This document shows positions 53,301 to 61,857 of a stretch of DNA of 64,000 bases, one piece after another (within the stretch, counting starts at the first letter, position 1; every line of letters starts with the position of its first letter). Source of the stretch: Psoroptes ovis (taxonomy: Eukaryota; Arthropoda; Arachnida; Sarcoptiformes; Psoroptidae). The DNA lies in assembly GCA_002943765.1 (NCBI GenBank), contig PQWQ01000006.1, positions 930,001 to 994,000 on the forward strand, written 5' to 3'. Under the pieces are notes generated by a model. It was not told the origin of the DNA and did no database searches. It worked only from the letters and a program-made list of their open reading frames with translations. The position numbers and the translations under genes were made by a program.

Positions 53301-56300
53301 TATCATTAATTATGCAGCGAGGATCTTGTATCACATGCCAATCAACGTAATGTTGTACTATGTATATTAGAAGTTGCTCGAATCGCATGTAGAAAATATT
53401 CATTCACTCCTGCACCCGGTTTAGTCGAATTAGAGCAAGAAATTGATCGTGAAATTGAGCAAGAGTTTCAATTATTACAACAACAACCAGAAAAATTGGT
53501 GAAAAAATCCAAAATAATGATGAATGACAATATCAATACGATCAATATTGACGACATTGATAGGAAAAAAATTTGCCAAAAACCAGAAATTCCGGATAAA
53601 CCAGAAGCATTACGATCCAAAAAAAATTTACAAAATCATTCCAAAAATATTTGTCGTCAATTATGGCCTCCCGAGAATAATGGAACAACGGAAAAAATTA
53701 ATAATGATAATAATAATCATAATGATAACAGTAAAATTGATGAAATAGATTCGACATCACATCAATCATCGTTTGTTGATTCATTATTAACGAACACATC
53801 GTTACTAGTCAAAGAAAAATCTAATAATGCAATCATCGCTAAAGAATTTAAAATTGATATTAATAATCATAATGATGATGATGAAGATGAAGATATAACA
53901 TTGATGTCGGCAAATCAAATTATTGTTAATGATACAAAAGATGTTGGCTTTATTGATGCAGATTCTGGTTGTTCATATTCATCGTCAAATCATTCTGATT
54001 CAGTATTACCACGTTCACCTAGTTCGAATTCTGTATTAAGTTCAGCATCAAGCTCCACAGCTGCATCAGCAACATATTTCGGTGATAATAACAACAATGA
54101 TGATAATATTAGTGCGGGTGGTGGAAGCGGTATGTGTAGCCAAGCGGAAACATCATCAACATGTTCATCAACGCCGACACCAATGACATCAGAATTAGAT
54201 CACAAGGTAATTTCATTATTATTTAATCATGTTTATATTCATTTATCTCATTTTTATTATTCTAAAAATTAATTATTAATTCAAGACATTTTTCTGATGA
54301 TGAAGGCAGAATGATGATTATTATTATATTAGTTAATTTAAATTTCTCATACATTTTCCTATTATCAGAAAAAAAAATTTCCTTAACATTTTAATCATGT
54401 CACCATCGTCATCATCATCATCATCATTAACATCAAAATTTATTCATTTTTCAATTCATCATTTTTTTATATTTTCGACATTTAAAATTTTCAATTTATG
54501 TGTTTCAATTTTTTTTTATCATCATCCTTTTTTCTAGGTTATGCAAATTGCCAAAACTTATTATGGGAAAGAAGCTCGTCAAGGTGTTCAAAGACTTTCC
54601 GAAGGTATGTTTTTGTTTTAGAAATAATAATAATGATTATCATTTTTTTTCACATTTATTGTCATATAAGTCAAGTCATAATTTATGTGCTTTTATATAA
54701 ATCGCTCAAGTTTTTTTCTTCTTTTCATTCCTCCTTGTATGAAAACTACTAACACATCAATGATTTAGTCATTATTACACTTTGATGGATGAAAAATAAC
54801 CGAAAAAAACATAGTATCCAATCATTTAATCACACACATCATAAACAAAAAAAAACAGTGCTGAAAAAAGAAAATATGTTAAATGTTATTAATTTAGAAA
54901 TTATTTGCAAATTAAATTTATTTCGAAAGCATTATTCATGTTCTACTTTTTTTGGGTCGAAAAAAAGTAAATTAATTAGATCACATTAATTAATTAGTGT
55001 TGTGTTCAGTACAAAATTCGGTCATTTTTTCGGCTAAGAAAATTTCAAAATTATAACAGAATTCATTTTTTGATTAGATGGACTATAATTAATCTCATCA
55101 GTTTTTTGAAATGAATGAAGATTTTCTTCTTCTTTTCCTTAAAAAATTATTTTTCAATCCAATCATTTAAATTATCATCATCTTGAATGATGATGATTTT
55201 CATTTCCTTATCTGAAAAAACAATGGCCAATCGCAAAAAAGCCAATCGATCATTCCATTTTGTTTTTTGTTTTGTTTCAATTATAATGATGATCATAATA
55301 ACAGCATTAATTATTATTGCCATTATCATTAGTTCGATTGAAAAATTTGTCATCTAATTTCCATTAAGCATTCATTATTCTTTTCGTTCTTCATTTCGAT
55401 AATCTTGAAACTAAAAGATGAACAAAAAGAAATATAATGAAATAGGAAATAATACTTCTATGATTTTATTTCATTTCGCATTGTTTTGCTTAGCGTGTTT
55501 ATGGTTATTGTTTTTCTTTTTGTTTTCATTCTTTGTTGAAAATCATTGAAACAATTCAACATCAACAAATAAACAATGAACTGAAATAAATGAATGATTT
55601 AAATCATTCAAAGAAAACTATTTCATATAATGAATGTGAAAAATAAAATTGTTATCAAAATTTTGTTTCTTGGTATTTTGTTTCACTTATTTCAAATAAT
55701 ACTACATATTATTATAACCATTATCATCTAGTTAATATTTATTTTCCGGGATTTTGTCCTTTTTGTTCTCATCTATTTTGTTCAGAGAACGAACAAACAC
55801 ACAAATCATACTGATTAGTTTTAATTTGATCCTTTTTTCAAGAAATATCATTATCATTGATGTTGTTGCAGTTTGTTTGTCGCAAAAATGAAATAAATAT
55901 TCGAATATAAATCCCGATCGATCGATGATGATGATTTAAAAATGATTTATTTACGGTGTGTTTTATACAAAACCATACATTGATTGATTTAAATCGTATT
56001 TTTCTCGATACTTCTTGGTTATTAAAATATAATTGAAATCATAATAATAATGATGTCAATTTTTTCTTGACATAAACAATAGATTTATAATGAAATGTTG
56101 TTAGAGTGTGTGCATGTGTGTGTTTGTATGTAATGATTAAAAATTTGCATTTTTCTATTAAGCTAAATTAATCATTGTTATTTCATTTTATTTTATTATT
56201 TTCAAACATAAAAATTTTAAATTTGTCCAAAGATGTAGTGAAGAATAAAAAAGAAGGAGGAAAAAATTGAATTCTCGATCAACAAAATTTAATGATCATA

Positions 56301-57677
56301 ATTTTGGTTTCTAGGTGTTCTAATTCACATAGCAACAACCACAACAACATTTGATGGTTTTTTCACAATTTTTCAAATTGTAAATTATTTTTTTCCACAT
56401 ACATTCATTCATTCATCCATTAATGTTTTTCAAATAGCAACAATAAAGAAATTATATGAATTTTTTTTTCTTTGACCAAATAGTTATCATTTATCCTTAT
56501 TTTACCACCTATTTTGCGTGCATGCAATGTCATTTAATTTTTCATACACATTTGTGGTTAAATTGAATTTTTTGTCCATTTTATCATGTGTTTCTTTGAA
56601 TTAATCTATTTTTTCTTTAAATTTTCAATAGGAAAATATAAAATTGCCAATCGCATTGTTTTTGTTCGGGTAAGGAACATTTTTTCATTGTATTTATTAT
56701 TCAATTAGAATAATGTTCATTTCTCTAATTCTCAATTATTATTGCAGTTATTAAAAGCTAGACATGTTATGGTACGTGTCGGTGGTGGTTGGACAACATT
56801 AAGTCATTTTCTTGCAAGACATGGAGGCGATCCTAATCAACAAATTTTGCCTGATGAATTACTGCCTTTAGATACAAAATCAAGTCAAATGAATGGTTCA
56901 AATAGTAATCATAATGGCCAATCTGCAATGAAAACACCTCATAATAGTATTTCTCGTCATCGAAATAATAGCCTTGTTAATAGTGGTGAAAGCACTACAC
57001 ATACTCTAGTCATTTCGACAACGACCAAAACAACCAATAATCATAATGGATCAACGAAAAAATCAGATATCTATAAATTGAACAATCATAATTCATCTAG
57101 ATACAATAATTATTATAAAAATATATCGATTTCGATTAATTCAACTCCAACTAGCCGTCGTAATTCTGTATCATCATCATCGATAACAGCTGATAGTCCT
57201 GAACCTTCGTTCATTATTAATTCATCTACCGATAATTCAATTACATCTAATAATACGCCATCGATAACATCGCAGACAAAAATTCCAATATTGAAACAAA
57301 CACCACGTTCATCTCGACTGCCTTCAATTATGAATGATGGAAAATCTAAGCAATTATTACGTTCAACAAGCTCAATTATTAGTATGTCGCCATCATCTCA
57401 GGAACTATCGTTATATCTAAAACAAAGACAACATTCAAACGGTAGAATACAATACACTACGCCATCACAAACACAACGTTCAATGATACCTCGATCAACG
57501 ACAGAATTCGGGCAAATGCGTCGTTATGCAAATTATCTACGGAGTTCACAACATATAACTAATAAAGATTTGATCATCAATAATATTCAACCTCAACAAC
57601 AACGACAGCAGCAGCAACAACAACAAACACCAGCCAATGTTAATCGATCGAAAAATTGTGGACAAAAAACATGTTAA
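50359..57677 (+). CDS. GAS2-like actin-microtubule linker (CH and GAS2 domains; likely pigs/GAS2L counterpart)
   Basis: Cytoskeletal crosslinker: the CH domain binds actin, the GAS2 domain binds microtubules, and the tail binds plus-end proteins. Eight exons (50359-50992, 51733-51753, 51838-52127, 52941-53221, 53318-54206, 54538-54604, 56632-56669, 56748-57677) join in frame to 1049 residues. Residues 1-185 are Ser/Asn-rich. The CH domain starts near 195, is interrupted by a ~100-residue Asn/Gln-rich insert after RVIEDQI, and resumes with HPKFNLLGFLSA, FFARDNVSNFLEWCRRFGV and EDLVSHANQRNVVLCILEVAR (about 350-425). The GAS2 domain (about 702-775) has RLSEGKYKI, RIVFVRLL and HVMVRVGGGWTTL. The Ser-rich tail has two SxIP-type motifs. 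The start is the ATG at 50359; an upstream acceptor near 50300 may add a leader exon. Exon 2 is only 21 nt. Confidence 0.9.
50993..51732 (+). other. Intron 1 of the GAS2-like gene
   Basis: 740 nt, GT-AG, phase 1. It is ten times the usual intron length here. AT-rich, with no gene inside. Confidence 0.8.
51733..51753 (+). other. 21-nt microexon of the GAS2-like gene
   Basis: Flanked by AATAATAG and GTAAGT. It encodes DWLNRIL plus the first base of the next codon, completing a conserved part of the first CH-domain helix. Gene finders are likely to miss it. Confidence 0.8.
52128..52940 (+). other. Intron 3 of the GAS2-like gene
   Basis: 813 nt, phase 0, between AAG|GTTTGT and TTCAAAAG|GAA. It lies inside the CH-domain insert. 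Nothing else is recognisable. Confidence 0.75.
54207..54537 (+). other. Intron 5 of the GAS2-like gene
   Basis: 331 nt, phase 0, containing a short CAT/CATCAT run. It ends in TTTTTTCTAG just before the GAS2 domain. Confidence 0.8.
54605..56631 (+). other. 2-kb intron splitting the GAS2 domain
   Basis: 2027 nt, phase 1, the largest intron in the window. No nested gene, transposon ends or non-coding RNA are recognisable in it, only AT-rich sequence and small repeats. Confidence 0.8.
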
Positions 57678-58144
57678 TTTGTGTTCAATTATCGTTTTAT
57701 TTTTTTAGATATTAACTTTAATTACTAACTATTTTACTTAACAAGAAACTATAAATTAATATTTTTTTTGAAAAATTTACGAAAATATTTTGATTAAATA
57801 TTTGATTGACATTTATATTGAAAAAACGGAATCATTCAATACTAACAGTTTTTTTACCATGGTACAATTATTATTGAAAAATCTTTGAATTTGATTTACT
57901 TTTGTCTTAACCCACAAAACATGTAACGATTGAGATTACAATGACCATTGAATTGAGAAATTTGACCACATGATACATCCATCAGATTGTTTTTTTTCTA
58001 AAAGTTGATTGATCGATTTATTGTTAAAAATTTGAAATTAAATTAAACTTTTGAAATTGTATAAATTCATTGGAATATTTTTAGCAATTTTCGATGTTTT
58101 TTTTCGATTAAAATTTCAAAAAGCTAATTGGTTTTAACATCAAT
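57678..58144. other. Spacer between the GAS2-like gene and the next orphan
   Basis: 467 bp, AT-rich. It must hold the GAS2-like 3' UTR (no exact AATAAA; ATTAAA at about 57792 is a possible signal) and the promoter of the following plus-strand gene. Confidence 0.5.
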
Positions 58145-58876
58145 ATGTCAGTTGAATATGATGATGATCATACATTCCGAATTGATAAAACAATAGAATA
58201 TTGCTATCGAAAACAAATGAAATGGCTAGATGGTAAAGAGCAAACACAATTGGCACAATGTTGTGGTCAACAATTTATGTGTCACTGTTTAACGAAAAAA
58301 TGTAAAGAGGATGAATTTTCCAATTCACAATGGTGCAATGGTTTACATTCGCAATGTGGTATCGAAGAATTTTGTCAATATTTTATCCAAAATCAAAATT
58401 ATCCTAAAACGATTTGTTCACATTTGAGTAGTCGTTTCAATTTTTGGCAATCATTTCTATTACTATTAACATTTATTTTCATTTTGATATTATTCACAAT
58501 TATTTTATGTATAATCATTTTATTTTATCGAAAAACAATTAATCGAAATATTGATAATGATGAAGATGATGATGAGGATATCATTGTTTCAGCAATCAAA
58601 TCGATTTCTAATCGAGGATTGAGTCGAAAAAAGAAAAAATCATCATCATCAACAACATTAATAAATCAAAGAAAGCAAAATAGTAAAAGCAATAGCATTG
58701 GCAATATGAAAACGAAAAGTATGCTGAAAAAATTGAAAAAAATTAAATGTTCATCAATTGTATCAAAAGAACGAACGGCGCGACAAAAACAGCAGCAACA
58801 AACAAATGTTTCTGATAATAATAATGATAGCAACACAACGATAACATTATCGAAATTGAATTCATATTTAAAATAA
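58145..58876 (+). CDS. Single-pass membrane protein with Cys-rich N-terminus, unknown family
   Basis: Not recognised. Intronless, 243 residues from ATG 58145. The first ~95 residues hold about twelve cysteines in tight spacing (CC, CHC, KKCK, WC, QCG, FC, IC). A strongly hydrophobic segment follows at about 98-128 (LLLLTFIFILILFTIILCIIILF), then an acidic patch and a long Lys/Arg-rich, Ser-rich tail. There is no signal peptide, so the positive-inside rule predicts an N-out/C-in (type III) protein with a disulfide-rich ectodomain. A missed upstream exon with a signal peptide is possible. The cysteine pattern is not the three-finger receptor pattern. Its stop codon overlaps the end of the convergent RCC1/BTB gene. 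Confidence 0.7.
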   Translation: MSVEYDDDHTFRIDKTIEYCYRKQMKWLDGKEQTQLAQCCGQQFMCHCLTKKCKEDEFSNSQWCNGLHSQCGIEEFCQYFIQNQNYPKTICSHLSSRFNFWQSFLLLLTFIFILILFTIILCIIILFYRKTINRNIDNDEDDDEDIIVSAIKSISNRGLSRKKKKSSSSTTLINQRKQNSKSNSIGNMKTKSMLKKLKKIKCSSIVSKERTARQKQQQQTNVSDNNNDSNTTITLSKLNSYLK

Positions 58877-60301
58877 ATTCAATTCAGTCTGTTCATATAA
58901 AAATTGTGGTATTAATTGTTGCAATTGTACATCATTAAATTCAATGGCTAAATCATATAATTCAGCAATACAATGTTTATCTATCAATAATTGTTTGGTA
59001 TAAATATAACGCATATATGCATAAACAATTAAATATGAATAATTATGGATTATAATTTTGTGGCCACATTTTTCTTCATTATCAATTTGTATATTATTCA
59101 AACAAAATTCTTTAAGATATTCTGAATGTATCATCAATTTTTCTTTTTTAACAAATATTTTTCGAATAAAATGTGTATAAGTATATGTTTTTATACATAG
59201 ATCTGATTCAAATTCATTATTGAATGTATCTAATCGATTAATCGTTTGATTATCGTTTAATAATCTTGATGGTAACTTCACAAATATATTTGTATAATAA
59301 CATGTGTGCAATGTTGATATGTCTGGTATTGATGTCATCGATGTTTGAATTAATGTTGATTTGATCATATTCCAAATAAAACAATTATTGTTTTCACATA
59401 ATATAATGAAATTACATGTATCATAAGTTAACGATCCATATATGTCGACAATTTTATGTGGTAATAATGGCTCAATATTTTTCATTAAAAATTGTGAATT
59501 ATTAATTTTTTGTTTTATCAGTATTAATTTTGAGTTATTAGTAAGCAATGCGAATGATTTCGACATTCCTAATATTTTTTCTACTATCATTATCTCATTA
59601 TTCAATGATAAATCTATTTGGGTCGGTCGAGTGATTAATTGATTATTGAGTTTACCCCATATAAATAATTGGCCATTTTCATTCAATGCTAATGATGCTG
59701 TTTCACAACAAGCAATATTAATTATTTTTTCACGATCATTATTATCGATTCGAATTAATTGTGGCACACAATAAACAATATTAGTGATGTTTCCATTGAC
59801 TTGTCCGTATCGATTATCACCCCATCCCCAACATCGATTTTTATCATCTATAATTATCACATGGGTCTGACTGATTACGACTTTGCAGATAAAAAACTCC
59901 CTCGTTCCATAGTCAATTCGAATTGGACAACAACGATCTTCTTGATCACCTGTTCCTAATTGGCCATAATTATTCGAACCCCAAGCTAAAAGATAGCATT
60001 TTTCATTATGATCATTTTCGATTAATGCAACAATGAAATCAGCACCAGTAATTGATTTGATTTTGAGATTTCGTAATTGTTCAATTTCTTCTGGCTCTCT
60101 TGAAACATCCAAACGATAATGACCTAAACCTAATCGTCCATTCCCATTGAAACCATATGCAAATACTCGGTTGTCATTCGTAAATAACAATGTTGAACCA
60201 CCGATTATTCCATAGAGATAAAATTTCGATACATTTGAAAGAAATTCCAATGATATTCTCCATAATCCTAAATCATTTGTTTCGGCATAGTCAAAACTCA
60301 T
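58868..60301 (-). CDS. RCC1-repeat/BTB domain protein (RCBTB-like)
   Basis: RCC1 beta-propeller fused to a C-terminal BTB domain, as in RCBTB1/2. Such proteins are thought to act in ubiquitin-ligase or chromatin-linked complexes. Single exon, 477 residues from ATG 60301 (somewhat shorter than the ~530 of vertebrate RCBTB). RCC1 blades are clear in the first half: VFAYGFNGNGRLGLGH, LLAWGSNNYGQLGTGD, CWGWGDNRYGQV and LFIWGKLNN. Later blades have decayed. The BTB part begins near FESDLCIK and has the RKIFVKKEKLMIHSEYLKEF block; a helical part then ends in AIEFNDVQLQQLIPQFL. The lack of introns, where neighbours have many, suggests a retrocopy or an intron-poor lineage. It is divergent, so orthology is uncertain. 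Confidence 0.85.
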   Translation of the reverse strand: MSFDYAETNDLGLWRISLEFLSNVSKFYLYGIIGGSTLLFTNDNRVFAYGFNGNGRLGLGHYRLDVSREPEEIEQLRNLKIKSITGADFIVALIENDHNEKCYLLAWGSNNYGQLGTGDQEDRCCPIRIDYGTREFFICKVVISQTHVIIIDDKNRCWGWGDNRYGQVNGNITNIVYCVPQLIRIDNNDREKIINIACCETASLALNENGQLFIWGKLNNQLITRPTQIDLSLNNEIMIVEKILGMSKSFALLTNNSKLILIKQKINNSQFLMKNIEPLLPHKIVDIYGSLTYDTCNFIILCENNNCFIWNMIKSTLIQTSMTSIPDISTLHTCYYTNIFVKLPSRLLNDNQTINRLDTFNNEFESDLCIKTYTYTHFIRKIFVKKEKLMIHSEYLKEFCLNNIQIDNEEKCGHKIIIHNYSYLIVYAYMRYIYTKQLLIDKHCIAELYDLAIEFNDVQLQQLIPQFLYEQTELNLF

Positions 60302-60503
60302 TTGTGATTTTGTATGGAAACACAATAATAAATGGTGAAAGCAACAATAAGTTTAATGAAGATCATATGTAAAAACTTTGAATCATATTTGATTGGTAAA
60401 AATAGAAATTTTTTAACACAAAAAAAGAAAAGAAAATGCGTCAAGTAGAAACTGTTAAAAAATGCTTGTAAACAAACATTGTTTATTTCATACATAAACA
60501 AAA
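60302..60503. promoter_or_regulatory. Compact bidirectional promoter region
   Basis: Only 202 bp separate the start codons of the minus-strand RCC1/BTB gene and the plus-strand membrane orphan. Both core promoters and 5' UTRs must lie here or overlap each other's transcripts. I see no clear TATA or initiator that could be assigned confidently. Confidence 0.55.
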
Positions 60504-61634
60504 ATGATTGATAATCAAAGGAATTACAACCTTGAAGAAGATGATCATGTTGAAGAATCGTATGAATTCTCTTCTACAGCTATGCCACCGAAACCATTGC
60601 CGCGAAAAATAAATTATTCAAAAGAACAAAATGTATTAAAAGTCGAATATGATTTGTTTTCACATAATAAGCGACACGATCGAAAAAATCATTTAATTAA
60701 TTTATTATTAGGTTCACTAATCATATTGATTATCTTATATTTAATTAATTTATTCATATTGAAACCAATCGAAATCGATAATAATAATGATGTTAGATCA
60801 TCAGAACGATTCGTTAATGATGTTTGGTTAGAAATGGATAAAATAATCGAAAATAACATTGATTATATTAAAAATGATTATAATACCAAGCAAATGGATA
60901 GTAACATTAGAATAATAATGAGTGAAGATCTAAGATGGTTGAATTTCTTGCAATTAAATAAATTGAATCAAACAGATAGATGTTATGAACAAAATAATCT
61001 ATCTTTATTTTATCATTATTGTGTTGATGAACATAATTATCCATTAATATTTGATGAAAATTGTTGGCCACATTCATACGATTTGTATGAGAAATTATTG
61101 GAATTGATTAAAAATGCTAACAATACATTTGTGATGAACGATACGATTAAATTTATTGATAAATTCATGAAAAATTTCAATCATTTTTTAAAAAATAATG
61201 GCAAAATCAACAATATTTTCATGAAACAAATCGAAATTGCTTTTGATTTTTCAAAAAAAGTTGGCCACGATTGTGAACATAAAAGTGTTTGGGAAAAAAA
61301 TTTCAATTTGACGTTATCATCTGGCCGTAATGAAAAAGAACTATGGGAACTTTATTGCTTGAATCATATACGTTTTCCAAATATTATTAGCATTAATAGT
61401 GGTAAATATTATATTCCTGAATATTATATGCAATCAATTGAAAAAAAATCACTTATAAATCCCTCAAATGATAATAATCTGACGATGGATGAGAACGAAA
61501 AATGGACACAAAAATGGATGAATGAAAAATTCTTACCATTATACAATCGGCCGGACTCCATATTGAAAAAACGTTATGAAATGGAAAAAAATATGTCATT
61601 GAAATATGCGATTGAAAATAAATTGCCATGTTGA
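60504..61634 (+). CDS. Type II membrane protein, unknown family
   Basis: Not recognised. Intronless, 376 residues. The cytosolic N-terminus is acidic and then has a proline cluster (PPKPLPRK, a possible SH3 ligand) and a basic HNKRHDRKNH stretch. One transmembrane anchor follows at about residues 66-87 (LINLLLGSLIILIILYLINLFIL), with the long C-terminal part outside. The ectodomain is about 290 residues, mostly helical-looking, with several Asn-glycosylation sequons (NQT, NLS, NNT, NDT, NLT) and paired cysteines (CYEQ, HYCVDE, ENCWPH, HDCEH, YCLNH, terminal C). I see no HExxH, kinase or glycosyltransferase motif. The M13 peptidase topology is similar but the signature is absent. It is probably lineage-specific. 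Confidence 0.75.
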   Translation: MIDNQRNYNLEEDDHVEESYEFSSTAMPPKPLPRKINYSKEQNVLKVEYDLFSHNKRHDRKNHLINLLLGSLIILIILYLINLFILKPIEIDNNNDVRSSERFVNDVWLEMDKIIENNIDYIKNDYNTKQMDSNIRIIMSEDLRWLNFLQLNKLNQTDRCYEQNNLSLFYHYCVDEHNYPLIFDENCWPHSYDLYEKLLELIKNANNTFVMNDTIKFIDKFMKNFNHFLKNNGKINNIFMKQIEIAFDFSKKVGHDCEHKSVWEKNFNLTLSSGRNEKELWELYCLNHIRFPNIISINSGKYYIPEYYMQSIEKKSLINPSNDNNLTMDENEKWTQKWMNEKFLPLYNRPDSILKKRYEMEKNMSLKYAIENKLPC

Positions 61635-61672
61635 AAATGTTAGAACATTAGAATTTCAATTATTTTAAAAAG

Positions 61673-61678
61673 AATAAA
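61673..61678 (+). promoter_or_regulatory. Candidate poly(A) signal AATAAA, type II membrane gene
   Basis: AATAAA 39 nt after the plus-strand stop codon, well placed for a short 3' UTR. Confidence 0.55.
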
Positions 61679-61783
61679 ATTTTATAAATTTTGACGTCTT
61701 GGTATTTTCTTGTCTAGAAAAATGACAAAAAATAGAGAAACAAAGTCGCGAAGGATTGATTGAAAATTTTATTTGTAATTGTA

Positions 61784-61789
61784 TTTATT
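61784..61789 (-). promoter_or_regulatory. Candidate poly(A) signal AATAAA, Brahma gene
   Basis: TTTATT on the plus strand, about 70 nt past the Brahma stop on the minus strand. It faces the plus-strand signal at 61673 across roughly 105 bp. Confidence 0.5.
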
Positions 61790-61857
61790 ATGAATAATAA
61801 TTCAATGATATGAATTTGATATTATAAATTCATTTATATGAGAATTTTCAAATGAAA

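Noticed and set aside
60504..61634. Type II topology suggesting an M13 (neprilysin-like) peptidase
   Set aside because: No HExxH or downstream ExxxD zinc motif; the ectodomain is too short and its cysteines do not follow the M13 pattern.
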